A stretch of DNA of 64,000 bases, taken from the NCBI RefSeq assembly GCF_003033885.1, contig NZ_CP024081.1, positions 4,998,499-5,062,498 on the forward strand, given 5' to 3'. Below the pieces are notes generated by a model. It worked only from the letters and a program-made list of their open reading frames with translations. It was not told where the DNA came from and searched no databases. A program made the position numbers and the translations under genes. The DNA is from Pseudomonas rhizophila (GTDB taxonomy: Bacteria; Pseudomonadota; Gammaproteobacteria; Pseudomonadales; Pseudomonadaceae). Shown here piece by piece: positions 36,564-46,342 of the stretch (the stretch's first letter is position 1; every line of letters starts with the position of its first letter).

Positions 36564-39509
36564 ATGAAGCCGCACATGCCCAAAGGATTGATTCGCGCTT
36601 TCGGCGCCCTGTTGACCGTACTGGCCCTCTACAGCCTGCTGGGTTTTCTGATATTACCCGGTGTCGCCTTGCGGATCGCCAATCAACAACTGGCCGACCA
36701 TGCAACGGTGCCAGCCCAGATTCAGCGTATCGAGCTCAATCCCTTCAGCCTCGAAGTCACGCTTTGGGGCCTGAATGTCGGCGAACCGGGCAAGGAGCAG
36801 GTCGCCTTCGAACGGCTGTACACCAACCTGCAGCTCGACAGCCTCTGGTCCGGCGCCCTGCACCTGACCGATATCGAGCTGGACAAGCCCAAGACCGAGA
36901 TCATGTTCGCCAAGGACGGTCAGTTGAACCTGTTGGGCCTGTTCAAGCTGCCGGCCAGCGAACCCACCCCGGCCGACCCCGACGCCAAGCCGTTTCCCCT
37001 GCGAATCGACCGGATCAAACTGGCCGGCGGTTACCTGCATTTTCAGGACCTGCGTCCCAGCGAGCCCATCGAGTTTCTGTACGACACCCTTGATTTCGAG
37101 CTCAAGAACCTCAGCACACTGCCCGACGACAACGCCGACATGACCCTGGTGGCCGTCAGCCCTCAAGGCGGTCGGGTCGACTGGACCGGCAACTTCAGCC
37201 TCACGCCGATCGCCTCCGAGGGCAAGATCAAAGTCACCGACGGCCAGATGAAAGTCTGGTGGCCCTACGTACGCGACGCGGTACCGCTGGTGCTGGAAAA
37301 CGGCGTGCTGAACCTGAGTACCGACTACAAGCTCAACCTGGCCAAGGGCACCGAACTGCTGCTCAACAACGTGGCCGTCAGCGTGGCCCCCTTCTCCATC
37401 AAGGCGCCGGATGGCCGTCCATTGGCGAAGCTCGAACGCCTGGATGTGAGTGATACAACCGTCGACCTGGCCAAGCAACAAGTCATCGTCGGCAAGATCC
37501 GCAGCCAGAAGCTGGAAACCTGGGCCGCGCGCGAGGCGGATGGGCAACTGGACTGGCAAAAACTCTTCGCCAGTCAGCCGGCCAAACCGCAGGTCAAGGT
37601 CGAACCGGCGTCGGCCCCGGCAGCCGCCGATTCGCCCGAGCCTGCCCCCCAGGCACCGAGCAAGCCCTGGCAGGTGCTGTTGAAGGACGTGCAACTGCGC
37701 AATTACCAGGTGCACCTGGCCGACCGTCAGGCGCAACCTGCCGTGGCCCTGGACGTGGGCCCGCTGAACCTCGACCTGCAGAACTACGACACCCTCAACG
37801 GCTCACCCTTTACCCTCAAGCTGGATACCGGGATAGGCAAACAGGGCAAGATCCTGGCTGACGGCGAGGTCAACCTGAACCCGATCACCGCCCGGCTCAA
37901 GGTCAAGACCCAGGACATCGACCTGCGGGTCGCCCAGGCCTACATCAACCCGTTCATTCGCCTGGAACTGCGCTCCGGGATGCTCGGCAGCGACCTGGCG
38001 GTGGACCTCAAGAGCACCGAGCCGCTGGCATTCGCCGTCACCGGTCGAGCCCAGGTCGATCAACTGCACACCCTCGATACCCTCAGGACCCGGGACTTCA
38101 TCAAGTGGAAACAGTTGGTGCTCGAAGGGCTCAACTATCAGCACGGCGACAGCCTGTCGATCGACAAGGTCAACCTGTACCAGCCTTACGCGCGATTCAT
38201 GATCAACCCAGACCGCACCACCAACGTCGATGACCTGCTGATCCCGCAACCGGCCGACAGTGGTACGAACAACAGCCCGGCAAAACCGGCATCCCAGGAG
38301 AAACCGCTGGGCATCCACGTCGGCGGCATTGCCATCAACGATGGCTCGGCCAACTTCGCCGACTTCAGCCTGACGCCGAACTTCGCCACGGCCATCCAGC
38401 AGCTCAACGGCCAGATCGGCACCATCGACAGCCGCCAGGCCAAGCCGGCCACCGTGGACATCAACGGCAAGGTCGACCGCTACGCGCCTGTCACCATCAA
38501 AGGGGCGCTCAACCCCTTCGACCCGATGGCCAGCCTCGACATCGCCACCAGTTTCAAACGGGTCGAACTGACGACCCTGACACCCTATTCCGGCAAATTC
38601 GCCGGCTATCGCATCCGCAAGGGCCGACTCAACCTCGACCTGCACTACCGGATCACCAAAGGCAAGTTGCTGGCCGACAACAAAGTGGTGGTCGAGCAAC
38701 TGCAACTGGGGGAAAAGGTCGACAGCCCGGACGCCGTGAGCCTGCCGCTCAAGCTGGCCGTCGCGCTGCTGAAGGACTCCGAAGGCAGGATTTCCATCGA
38801 GCTGCCGGTTTCCGGCGACCTCAATGATCCGCAATTCAGCGTGATGCCAATTGTCTGGCAAACCCTGCGCAACCTGGTGGTACGGGCGGCCCAGGCGCCA
38901 TTCAAACTCATCGGTGGGCTGGTGGCCGGGGGTGCCTCGCAAGACTTGGGCAGCGTGTCATTCGCCCCGGGCTCAAGCGAACTGAACCCGGACAACGAAG
39001 GTACGCTGCTCAAGTTGTCCGAAGCCCTCGGTAAACGTCCGGAGTTGCGCCTGGAGATCGAAGGCACCGCCGCCCAAAGCAGCGACGGTCCGCTGCTCGC
39101 CGCCCAGCGTCTGGAACGCGAATACCAGTACAACTACTACAAGATGCTGCAGCGCAGAGGCGACAAAGTCCCTGCCAAGGCCTCGCTGCTGGAGGTGCCC
39201 GAGGATGAAAAGGCACCGCTGCTCGAAGGCATCTATCGCACCCGTCTCAAGACCCAGCCACCGGTCGAATGGACGCAACTGGATAAAAAGGCGCGCACGG
39301 AAAAACTGCGCGAAGGCGTGATCTCGTTCTGGAGTGGCAACGAAGTGCTGTTGCGCCAGCTGGGACAGGAGCGCGCCAGCAGCATCAAGGATTTCCTGGT
39401 GGACAAAGGGCAATTGGCTGATGACCGTGTGTATTTCATCGACGCCAGCCTCGGTCAGGCCGAAAGCGACGGGCGCGTGATCACCCCCATGCATCTGGAT
39501 GCCGAATAA
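36564..39509 (+). CDS. DUF748 family AsmA-like envelope protein
   Basis: This 981-residue protein has an N-terminal membrane anchor (~11-33) followed by long beta-rich repeats typical of DUF748/AsmA-like bridges. An 'E/P/A' linker (~350-375) interrupts them and the C-terminal part holds an OmpA-like stretch ('FAPGSSELNPDNEGTLLKLSEAL'). AsmA-like proteins are proposed to carry phospholipids between membranes; function here is inference. ATG 36564 or 36576 may be used; neither has a strong ribosome-binding site. The DUF2845 gene follows without a gap. Confidence 0.85.
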   Translation: MKPHMPKGLIRAFGALLTVLALYSLLGFLILPGVALRIANQQLADHATVPAQIQRIELNPFSLEVTLWGLNVGEPGKEQVAFERLYTNLQLDSLWSGALHLTDIELDKPKTEIMFAKDGQLNLLGLFKLPASEPTPADPDAKPFPLRIDRIKLAGGYLHFQDLRPSEPIEFLYDTLDFELKNLSTLPDDNADMTLVAVSPQGGRVDWTGNFSLTPIASEGKIKVTDGQMKVWWPYVRDAVPLVLENGVLNLSTDYKLNLAKGTELLLNNVAVSVAPFSIKAPDGRPLAKLERLDVSDTTVDLAKQQVIVGKIRSQKLETWAAREADGQLDWQKLFASQPAKPQVKVEPASAPAAADSPEPAPQAPSKPWQVLLKDVQLRNYQVHLADRQAQPAVALDVGPLNLDLQNYDTLNGSPFTLKLDTGIGKQGKILADGEVNLNPITARLKVKTQDIDLRVAQAYINPFIRLELRSGMLGSDLAVDLKSTEPLAFAVTGRAQVDQLHTLDTLRTRDFIKWKQLVLEGLNYQHGDSLSIDKVNLYQPYARFMINPDRTTNVDDLLIPQPADSGTNNSPAKPASQEKPLGIHVGGIAINDGSANFADFSLTPNFATAIQQLNGQIGTIDSRQAKPATVDINGKVDRYAPVTIKGALNPFDPMASLDIATSFKRVELTTLTPYSGKFAGYRIRKGRLNLDLHYRITKGKLLADNKVVVEQLQLGEKVDSPDAVSLPLKLAVALLKDSEGRISIELPVSGDLNDPQFSVMPIVWQTLRNLVVRAAQAPFKLIGGLVAGGASQDLGSVSFAPGSSELNPDNEGTLLKLSEALGKRPELRLEIEGTAAQSSDGPLLAAQRLEREYQYNYYKMLQRRGDKVPAKASLLEVPEDEKAPLLEGIYRTRLKTQPPVEWTQLDKKARTEKLREGVISFWSGNEVLLRQLGQERASSIKDFLVDKGQLADDRVYFIDASLGQAESDGRVITPMHLDAE

Positions 39510-39510
39510 G

Positions 39511-39807
39511 ATGAAACGTCTGTACGGGCTTAGCCTGATCTTGCTGCTCGCCAGCGGCCAGACGTCGGCAGCCGATACATTGCGCTGTGGCAGCCAGTTG
39601 ATCAGCGTCGGTGACCGCTCCAGCGAAGTCCTGCAAAAATGCGGGCAACCCGCGGCGCGGGATGACCTGGGCTACAAACGCAGCGTCAATCGCCGGGAAG
39701 AATACCCGGTGGAAGAATGGACCTACGGCCCCAACAGTGGCATGTACCAGTACCTGCGTTTCGAGGGGAATCGGTTGGTGCAGATCACCAGCAAGCGGGG
39801 GCGCTGA
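39511..39807 (+). CDS. DUF2845 small secreted protein
   Basis: This 98-residue protein has a signal peptide (MKRLYGLSLILLLASGQTSA) and the DUF2845 core 'LRCGSQLISVGDRSSEVLQKCGQPA', whose two cysteines probably form a disulfide. I start at ATG 39511, directly after the DUF748 stop (TAAG ATG); an in-frame ATG at 39499 would lie inside that gene. Cotranscription with DUF748 is likely. Function unknown. Confidence 0.85.
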   Translation: MKRLYGLSLILLLASGQTSAADTLRCGSQLISVGDRSSEVLQKCGQPAARDDLGYKRSVNRREEYPVEEWTYGPNSGMYQYLRFEGNRLVQITSKRGR

Positions 39808-40129
39808 GCGGTTCTGTCATTCAGTTGAGATGGCGTGGGATGTGCCGCCGCCAATCGCGAGCAGGCTCCCTCCCACATTCGAACGCATCTTGCCGAAGAA
39901 GCTCGTCCACTGTGGGAGCGAGCATGCTCGCGAAATCGGCCAGTCGATTTCCCAGATGGGTCCCTGAATACTTTTCCATTGCGCAATAGAACAGGCCCCC
40001 GGCACGAATGCCGGGGGCCTGTAATGGCCACTTCCGTGTGGCCTTCGCATGAACTCCAAAGCAACGGCAAACGTATGTCTCAGCCCGCTTGCCGTGCCTT
40101 CTCCCGGTCCAGGCGAGAAGCCTTGAGTC
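39808..40129. other. Intergenic region with REP hairpins and a large stem-loop
   Basis: Two REP-like hairpins point toward each other: 39855-39877 (ATCGCGAGCAGGCTCCCTCCC) and 39910-39936 (GTGGGAGCGAGCATGCTCGCG). At 39993-40020 AGGCCCCCGGC-ACGAAT-GCCGGGGGCCT forms an 11-bp stem, a possible terminator for either convergent gene although no T run follows closely. No gene is seen. This gap is near the apparent synteny break described in the findings. Confidence 0.7.
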
Positions 40130-40483
40130 TTACTCGGATTTCAGGCCGTCAGCCGAAACGTCTCGGACGCCTTTGATTTTCTTGGTAATCGCCACTGCGG
40201 TGTCTTTTTGCGCGTCTGTCAGGACAGTAGTCGACGACAGCGACACTACGCCTTTATTGGTTTCTACCTTGATATCGGAACCTGGGATGCCTTTTTCAGT
40301 GACCAGATCGGCTTTGACCTTGGTGGTGATCCAGGTATCAGAAACATCTTCTTTGGCTTCTGTCACTTCACCAGCAGCCAGCATCATCGGAGCCTGAGTT
40401 GCTTGAGTGGTCTCGGCGAAAGCGCTAGCCATGGTCAGAGTCAGGGCGGTGGCAGCTGCGGCAGTGATAGCGAACTTCTTCAT
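40130..40483 (-). CDS. BON-domain periplasmic protein
   Basis: This 117-residue protein has a signal peptide (MKKFAITAAAATALTLTMASAFA) and one BON domain: 'DTWITTKVKADLVTEKGIPGSDIKVETNKGVVSLSS', ending 'KKIKGVRDVSADGLKSE'. BON proteins (OsmY-type) are thought to bind phospholipid and stabilise membranes under osmotic stress. I start at ATG 40483, preceded by AGGAG; the frame is open to 40507. It faces the DUF2845 gene. Confidence 0.9.
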   Translation of the reverse strand: MKKFAITAAAATALTLTMASAFAETTQATQAPMMLAAGEVTEAKEDVSDTWITTKVKADLVTEKGIPGSDIKVETNKGVVSLSSTTVLTDAQKDTAVAITKKIKGVRDVSADGLKSE

Positions 40484-40762
40484 ACGAGTAACTCCTGTTT
40501 TTCTCAAAAACTGCCGGAGGTGTTTCCCGGCAGGGTTATCAGGAGTAGTGCGAAGGCTGTGCCAGTTTTCACGAATTAATTATTCTTTTAAAATCAACTA
40601 GTTAAGCGAAACGGCAATTTTCACAATCATGCAAAATGCATGGCCTGCTGATTTGGGACATGCAAGTTGCGGCTTTTTCGGCGCTCCCTAAGTTTATGAA
40701 TTGTTGAGGTTTTCCTGGGCAAGGGGAAAAGCCCCTCGCCACCGGCTCAACCAGACCCAAAA

Positions 40763-41182
40763 TCAGGGTGCAGCGGCCCCCGTGCAACCGGCGGGCAAGA
40801 ATTCCTGGACGGCCGTCGAAGCGCAGGTCCAGACACCGGCTGCTGAACGGGAAAGGGTGATTGCCTTGCCGAGAACGGGAGCTGGCGCATTCAGCAGGGT
40901 GCATGCAATGGTTCCGGTTCCGTCCGCTGCAGTACCTGAAGCGGTCAGGGTGCAATTGCTGGTGGGCGATGTTCCGCCGATGTTGGCTAACGTCGGGTTG
41001 GTTCCCTGGTTCATGACGTCCTCGAACGGCACCTTCAACGCGGAGACTTCCGCCAGCCCCGCCGTAGCTTTCGCCCGCGCTTGATACTTGGAATACTGCG
41101 GCAACGCAAACGTCGCCAGGATGCCGATGATCGCCACAACGATCAGCAACTCGATCAAGGTAAAACCGTTTTGCTTATTCAT
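40763..41182 (-). CDS. pilA: Type IV major pilin
   Basis: This 139-residue prepilin has leader MNKQNG cleaved before FTLIELLIVVAIIGILATFALPQYSKYQARAKA, with Glu at mature position 5. The C-terminal part contains four cysteines ('SNCTL', 'IACTLL', 'WTCAST', 'LPAGCTG'), so the D-region disulfide(s) may differ from the single one of P. aeruginosa PilA. I start at ATG 41182; upstream open frame covers the sigma54 promoter. It is divergent from pilBCD, whose PilD processes it. Confidence 0.94.
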   Translation of the reverse strand: MNKQNGFTLIELLIVVAIIGILATFALPQYSKYQARAKATAGLAEVSALKVPFEDVMNQGTNPTLANIGGTSPTSNCTLTASGTAADGTGTIACTLLNAPAPVLGKAITLSRSAAGVWTCASTAVQEFLPAGCTGAAAP

Positions 41183-41230
41183 AGATAATCTCCAAAGCAT
41201 GAGGTGGAGTCTCATGACCTGAGGAGGCCA

Positions 41231-41248
41231 TTGCATGGCATGTGCCAA
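41231..41248 (-). promoter_or_regulatory. Sigma54 promoter of pilA
   Basis: The minus strand reads TTGGCACATGCCATGCAA with GG-N10-GC spacing, about 50 bp before the pilA ATG. In P. aeruginosa pilA is transcribed by RpoN with PilR. Both PilS and PilR are encoded at 58460-61395. Confidence 0.9.
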
Positions 41249-41407
41249 CCCTGTCGCGCCCGCTGGCAAGGGACTTCGACCCGCCGCGTCCCTATGTCCT
41301 ACCCCAACAAGCGCACTATCTGACGTTTTTTGTCACTGCGCCCCGCTGGTTTGGTCTGGATGCTTGACTAGGCTATAAGTCATGAACTGTCCGCGTCCGG
41401 GATTCCC

Positions 41408-43108
41408 ATGAATGACATCGCCTTAAGCGGTCTGGCCAAGCAATTGGTGCTGGCCGAACTGATCACCGAGCAAAGTGCGCAGCAGGCGTACCAACAAGCC
41501 CAAAGCAGTCGCATGCCCCTGGTCAGTTACCTGGTGCAGAACAAACTGGTCCAGAGTCGCCAGGTGGCGGAAATTGCCTCGGAGCATTTCGGCGTGGCCC
41601 TGCTGGACCTCAACAGCCTGGACAAGGAAACCCAACCCACCGGCCTTGTCAGCGAAAAACTGGTGCGCCAGCATCACGCCCTGCCGCTGTGGCGGCGTGG
41701 CAACAAGCTGTTCGTGGGCATCTCCGACCCCACCAATCACCAGGCCATCAATGACATTCAGTTCAGCACCGGCCTGACCACCGAAGCCATCCTGGTGGAG
41801 GACGACAAGCTCAGCGACGCCATCGAAAAGTTTTTCGAATCCACCAGCACCGGCCTGGAAGGCATGGGCGATGTCGACCTCGACGGCCTGGACATCGAGT
41901 CGATCGATGATCACAAGCAAGACTCCATCGCCGGCCAGGACACCGACGATGCGCCGGTGGTGCGGTTCGTCAACAAGATGCTGCTGGACGCGATCAAGGG
42001 CGGCTCCTCCGACCTGCACTTTGAACCCTATGAAAAAATCTACCGGGTGCGGGTGCGTACCGACGGCATGCTGCGAGAGGTGGCCCGCCCGCCGATCCAG
42101 TTGGCCACCCGCATCGCCGCGCGCCTGAAGGTAATGGCCAGCCTTGATATTTCCGAGCGGCGCAAACCCCAGGACGGGCGCCTGAAAATGCGCCTGTCGA
42201 AAAACAAGTCCATCGACTTCCGGGTCAACACCCTGCCGACGCTCTGGGGTGAAAAAGTGGTGATCCGGATCCTCGACCCCTCCAGCGCGCAGATGGGTAT
42301 CGATGCCCTGGGCTACGAGCCGGACCAGAAAGAGCTGTACATGGCGGCGCTCAAACAACCACAAGGGTTGATCCTGGTGACCGGGCCCACCGGCTCTGGC
42401 AAAACCGTGTCGCTCTATACCGGGCTCAATATCCTCAACACTGTGGACATCAATATTTCCACCGCTGAGGATCCGGTGGAAATCAACATGGAAGGCATCA
42501 ACCAGGTCAACGTGAATCCGCGCCAGGGTCTGGATTTCGCCCAGGCCCTGCGCTCGTTCCTGCGCCAGGACCCGGACGTGATCATGGTGGGCGAGATCCG
42601 CGACCTGGAAACCGCCGAAATCGCCATCAAGGCCGCCCAGACCGGACACATGGTGCTCTCCACCCTGCACACCAACAGCGCCGCCGAAACCCTGATCCGC
42701 CTGCACAACATGGGCATTCCCGGCTTCAACATCGCCACGGCGGTCCACCTCATCATCGCCCAGCGACTGGCGCGCAAGCTGTGCCCACATTGCAAAAGGG
42801 CCATCGAAATTCCCGAAGAAACCCTGCTCAAGGAAGGCTTCCCCCGGGAACGCATCGGCTCGTTCACGATCTATGAGCCGGTCGGTTGCGAACAGTGCAA
42901 CAACGGCTACAAGGGGCGCGTGGGGGTGTACGAAGTGGTCAGGAATACGCCCGAGCTGCAACGGCTGATCATGGCCGAGGGCAACTCGTTGGAAATCGAC
43001 CTGCAAATGCGCAAGGACGGTTTTAATGACCTGCGCGCCTCGGGACTGCTCAAAGTGATGCAAGGCATCACCAGCCTCGAAGAAATCAACCGGGTCACCA
43101 AGGATTGA
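41408..43108 (+). CDS. pilB: Type IV pilus extension ATPase PilB
   Basis: This 566-residue hexameric GspE/PilB ATPase drives pilus assembly. The N-terminal MSHEN-type domain (~1-150) may bind cyclic-di-GMP; the catalytic part has Walker A GPTGSGKT, Walker B 'DVIMVGEIRDLETAE', His box 'VLSTLHTNSAAET' and a four-cysteine zinc site ('CPHCKR', 'CEQCNNGY'). It starts the pilBCD-coaE-yacG group, back to back with pilA. Confidence 0.97.
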   Translation: MNDIALSGLAKQLVLAELITEQSAQQAYQQAQSSRMPLVSYLVQNKLVQSRQVAEIASEHFGVALLDLNSLDKETQPTGLVSEKLVRQHHALPLWRRGNKLFVGISDPTNHQAINDIQFSTGLTTEAILVEDDKLSDAIEKFFESTSTGLEGMGDVDLDGLDIESIDDHKQDSIAGQDTDDAPVVRFVNKMLLDAIKGGSSDLHFEPYEKIYRVRVRTDGMLREVARPPIQLATRIAARLKVMASLDISERRKPQDGRLKMRLSKNKSIDFRVNTLPTLWGEKVVIRILDPSSAQMGIDALGYEPDQKELYMAALKQPQGLILVTGPTGSGKTVSLYTGLNILNTVDINISTAEDPVEINMEGINQVNVNPRQGLDFAQALRSFLRQDPDVIMVGEIRDLETAEIAIKAAQTGHMVLSTLHTNSAAETLIRLHNMGIPGFNIATAVHLIIAQRLARKLCPHCKRAIEIPEETLLKEGFPRERIGSFTIYEPVGCEQCNNGYKGRVGVYEVVRNTPELQRLIMAEGNSLEIDLQMRKDGFNDLRASGLLKVMQGITSLEEINRVTKD

Positions 43109-43110
43109 AC

Positions 43111-44328
43111 ATGGCGGTCAAGGCAATAAAAACCGACGTTTACACGTGGGAAGGCAAAGACCGCAAAGGCACGAAAATGACCGGCGAACTGACTGGGCAG
43201 AGCCCGGCCCTGGTCAAGGCCCAGTTGCGCAAACAAGGCATCAACCCAGGCAAGGTTCGCAAGAAGTCCACCTCGATATTCAGCAAGGGCAAGCGTATCA
43301 AGCCATTGGATATCGCCCTGTTCACTCGGCAGATGGCGACCATGCTCAAGGCCGGCGTGCCCTTGTTGCAGGCGTTCGACATCATTGGCGAAGGCTTCGA
43401 CAACGCCAACATGCGCAAGCTGGTGGACGAGGTGAAACAGGAAGTCGCCGCCGGCAACAGCTTCGCCGCGTCGTTGCGCAAGAGCCCGCAATACTTCGAC
43501 GAACTGTACTGCAACCTGGTGGACGCCGGTGAACAGGCCGGCGCCCTGGATACGCTGCTGGAGCGCGTCGCGACCTACAAGGAAAAAAGCGAAGCCCTCA
43601 AGGCCAAGATCAAGAAGGCCATGACCTACCCCGCGGCCGTGGTGCTCGTCGCCGCCGTGGTCACGGGTATTCTGCTGGTCAAGGTGGTGCCGCAGTTCGA
43701 ATCGGTATTCTCCGGGTTCGGCGCCCAACTGCCGGCCTTCACGGTGATGGTCATCGGCCTGTCGGAGTTCATGCAGCAGTGGTGGTGGATGCTGCTGGGC
43801 GGCGCGCTGGCGGCGTTCTTCGGTGTCAAACATGCACTCAAGCGCTCCCAGGGCTTGCGTGACTGGCGCGATAAATGGCTGCTCAAACTGCCGCTGATCG
43901 GCACCCTGATGTACAAATCCGCCGTGGCCCGCTACGCCCGGACCCTGTCCACGACATTCGCGGCCGGCGTGCCGCTGGTGGAAGCCCTGGACTCGGTATC
44001 AGGCGCCACCGGCAATGTGGTGTTCAAACGCGCGGTACAACGCATCCGGCAGGATGTCTCGACCGGCATGCAGTTGAATTTTTCCATGCGTGCTTCAGGC
44101 ATATTCCCGAACATGGCGATCCAGATGACCGCCATCGGCGAGGAGTCCGGCGCGCTGGACGACATGCTCGACAAAGTGGCGAGCTTTTATGAAGCCGAGG
44201 TGGACAATCTGGTGGACAATCTCACCAGCCTGATGGAACCGTTCATCATGGTGGTCCTGGGGGTGGTCGTCGGCGGCCTGGTGGTTGCCATGTACCTGCC
44301 CATCTTTCAACTCGGCTCTGCGATCTGA
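43111..44328 (+). CDS. pilC: Type IV pilus inner-membrane platform protein PilC
   Basis: This 405-residue polytopic protein of the GspF family couples PilB/PilT to the pilus. It has two repeated GspF domains ('FTRQMATMLKAGVPLLQAFDII', 'YARTLSTTFAAGVPLVEALDSV') and three hydrophobic helices, the last at the C-terminus. I choose ATG 43111, 2 bp after the pilB stop; a TTG two codons earlier is also in frame. Confidence 0.96.
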   Translation: MAVKAIKTDVYTWEGKDRKGTKMTGELTGQSPALVKAQLRKQGINPGKVRKKSTSIFSKGKRIKPLDIALFTRQMATMLKAGVPLLQAFDIIGEGFDNANMRKLVDEVKQEVAAGNSFAASLRKSPQYFDELYCNLVDAGEQAGALDTLLERVATYKEKSEALKAKIKKAMTYPAAVVLVAAVVTGILLVKVVPQFESVFSGFGAQLPAFTVMVIGLSEFMQQWWWMLLGGALAAFFGVKHALKRSQGLRDWRDKWLLKLPLIGTLMYKSAVARYARTLSTTFAAGVPLVEALDSVSGATGNVVFKRAVQRIRQDVSTGMQLNFSMRASGIFPNMAIQMTAIGEESGALDDMLDKVASFYEAEVDNLVDNLTSLMEPFIMVVLGVVVGGLVVAMYLPIFQLGSAI

Positions 44329-44329
44329 C

Positions 44330-45199
44330 ATGCCCCTGACTGAGTTTTTCGCGCTGTATCCCCTGGCCTTTGTGCTCGCCGCTTTACTGCTCGGACTGAT
44401 CATCGGCAGTTTCCTCAACGTCCTGGTGTGGCGCCTGCCCAAGATGCTCTCGCGCGAATGGCGGCTGCAAGCCCATGACTTGCTGGGCCTGCCCGCCGAA
44501 GCCCCTGGCCCGGTCTACAACCTGATGCTGCCGCATTCCCAGTGCCCGCACTGCGGCCACCGCATCCGGGCCTGGGAAAACATTCCGCTATTGAGTTACC
44601 TGGCATTGCGCGGTCGTTGCTCCAGTTGTGCCGCGCCCATCGGCCGGCGCTATCCCCTGACCGAACTGGCCTGCGGCATCCTGTCGGCGTTCGTCGCCTG
44701 GTATTTCGGCTTTGGCTGGCAGGCCGCAATGGTGATGGTGCTGACCTGGGGCCTGCTGGGCATGAGCCTGATCGATGCCGAGCACCAATTGTTGCCCGAT
44801 ACCCTGGTGCTGCCGTTGTTGTGGCTGGGCTTGATCGTCAACAGCTTCGGCTTGTTCGTCTCCTTGAATCAGGCGATGTGGGGCGCCGTGGCCGGCTATC
44901 TGGCGCTGTGGTCGGTGTTCTGGGTGTTCAAATTGATCACTGGCAAGGAAGGCATGGGCTACGGGGATTTCAAGCTGCTGGCGATGCTGGGCGCCTGGGG
45001 CGGCTGGCAGATCCTGCCGCTGACGTTGCTGTTGTCATCGCTGGTGGGCGCCGTTATCGGGGTCATTGTGCTGCGCCTGCGTGATGCTCCGACATCGACG
45101 CAAATCCCCTTTGGGCCCTATCTGGCCATTGCCGGCTGGATTGCCTTGCTCTGGGGTGGTCAAATAACCGACTTCTATTGGCAGTCTGTCGGTTCCTAA
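44330..45199 (+). CDS. pilD: Prepilin peptidase / N-methyltransferase PilD
   Basis: This 289-residue inner-membrane aspartic protease cleaves and N-methylates prepilins (PilA and type II pseudopilins). The cytoplasmic zinc loop has Cys pairs in 'CPHCGHR' and 'CSSCAAPIG'. Catalytic aspartates lie in '[14 protein letters not shown]' and '[12 protein letters not shown]' (GxGD). I start at ATG 44330, 1 bp after the pilC stop; the frame is open into pilC. Confidence 0.96.
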   Translation: MPLTEFFALYPLAFVLAALLLGLIIGSFLNVLVWRLPKMLSREWRLQAHDLLGLPAEAPGPVYNLMLPHSQCPHCGHRIRAWENIPLLSYLALRGRCSSCAAPIGRRYPLTELACGILSAFVAWYFGFGWQAAMVMVLTWGLLGMSLIDAEHQLLPDTLVLPLLWLGLIVNSFGLFVSLNQAMWGAVAGYLALWSVFWVFKLITGKEGMGYGDFKLLAMLGAWGGWQILPLTLLLSSLVGAVIGVIVLRLRDAPTSTQIPFGPYLAIAGWIALLWGGQITDFYWQSVGS

Positions 45200-45210
45200 T
45201 GTCGATTTTA

Positions 45211-45834
45211 ATGAATAGCCCCGCAGAAAAACCCTGGATTCTCGGTCTGACTGGCGGTATCGGCAGCGGCAAAAGCGCGGCGGCCCAGCACTTTATCGAC
45301 CTGGGCGTGCACGTCGTCGACGCCGATCACGCGGCGCGCTGGGTGGTCGAACCCGGACGCCCGGCGCTGGCCAGGATCGCCGAACATTTTGGCCCCGGCG
45401 TATTGCAGGCCGACGGCACACTGGACCGAGCGGCCCTGCGCCAACTGATTTTCGAAGATGCCGAGCAACGCCGCTGGCTCGAGGCGCTGCTACATCCGTT
45501 GATCGCCGAGGAAATCGCTCATCATCTGGCCCAGGCACAATCACCCTATGCGATTCTGGTGTCGCCGCTGTTGATCGAGTCCGGCCAGTACGCCATGACC
45601 CAGCGGATCCTGGTGATCGATGTGCCGGAACAACTACAGATCGAACGCACCTTGCAGCGCGACAAGACCAGCGAGCAACAGGTCCAGGCGATCCTCAAGG
45701 CCCAGTCCAGCCGTCAGGATCGCTTGAGCCATGCCGACGACGTGGTGGTCAATGACCGCGACCTCGCCTGGCTGCACAGCGAGGTCGAGCGCCTGCATCA
45801 CTTTTACCTTACTTTGCGTGGAGGCCAGTCATGA
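45211..45834 (+). CDS. coaE: Dephospho-CoA kinase
   Basis: CoaE phosphorylates dephospho-CoA, the last step of coenzyme A synthesis; panBCD earlier in the window make its precursor pantothenate. The 207-residue P-loop protein has '[19 protein letters not shown]' and '[15 protein letters not shown]'. ATG 45211 is chosen; an in-frame ATG at 45199 overlaps the pilD stop (TAATG) and is an alternative. Linkage to pilD and yacG is conserved. Confidence 0.95.
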   Translation: MNSPAEKPWILGLTGGIGSGKSAAAQHFIDLGVHVVDADHAARWVVEPGRPALARIAEHFGPGVLQADGTLDRAALRQLIFEDAEQRRWLEALLHPLIAEEIAHHLAQAQSPYAILVSPLLIESGQYAMTQRILVIDVPEQLQIERTLQRDKTSEQQVQAILKAQSSRQDRLSHADDVVVNDRDLAWLHSEVERLHHFYLTLRGGQS

Positions 45835-46031
45835 GCCAAACCCCAACCGTTGATTGCCCAACCTGTGGCGCCCCTGTGGAATGGAGCCCGGAAAACACCT
45901 TCCGGCCCTTCTGCTCCGACCGCTGCAAACTGATCGACCTGGGCGCCTGGGCGTCGGAAGAACACAAGATCCCGGTCAGCCCCGATGCCGAGGACGACCT
46001 GTTCAGCGAAGAGTTCGAGCCTCGCCACTAG
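45831..46031 (+). CDS. yacG: DNA gyrase inhibitor / zinc-binding protein YacG
   Basis: This 66-residue zinc-ribbon protein has CPTCG and '[20 protein letters not shown]' (four Cys). The E. coli homologue binds GyrB and inhibits gyrase. The ATG overlaps the coaE stop (ATGA). It closes the pilBCD-coaE-yacG cluster. Confidence 0.95.
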   Translation: MSQTPTVDCPTCGAPVEWSPENTFRPFCSDRCKLIDLGAWASEEHKIPVSPDAEDDLFSEEFEPRH

Positions 46032-46063
46032 GGAGCCATGAGTTTCCCCACCGCGTTGTCGCC

Positions 46064-46279
46064 TTAAGGCCGCATGAAGCCATAGTCCTGTTCATCGTCG
46101 AGATTCTCCGCCAGGAAACTCAGTTCATCGGCCAGGTCTTCAGCACTGCGCACCGCCTTGCTCTGCTGCACGATCGCACTGAGCAAGGCCCGCAGGCTAA
46201 GGCCCGGGTCGAAGCCGATTTCCACTGCCGCATCCTGGCTGCGCCTGATCTCTTGTCTCGCCCACTCATAAACACTCAT
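46064..46279 (-). CDS. Small conserved Pseudomonas protein
   Basis: This 71-residue acidic helical protein, MSVYEWARQEIRRSQDAAVE onward, is not recognised by a named domain. It corresponds in position to a conserved hypothetical between yacG and the CbiM-like permease in P. aeruginosa. ATG 46279 is preceded by CCAGGAGCACAACC (AGGAG). Convergent with yacG, 32 bp apart. Function unknown. Confidence 0.75.
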   Translation of the reverse strand: MSVYEWARQEIRRSQDAAVEIGFDPGLSLRALLSAIVQQSKAVRSAEDLADELSFLAENLDDEQDYGFMRP

Positions 46280-46342
46280 GGTTGTGCTCCTGGAATTTTT
46301 CCAGAGCATGAAGCGCACCCGGCTGCTCAGCCTTGATGTGAA

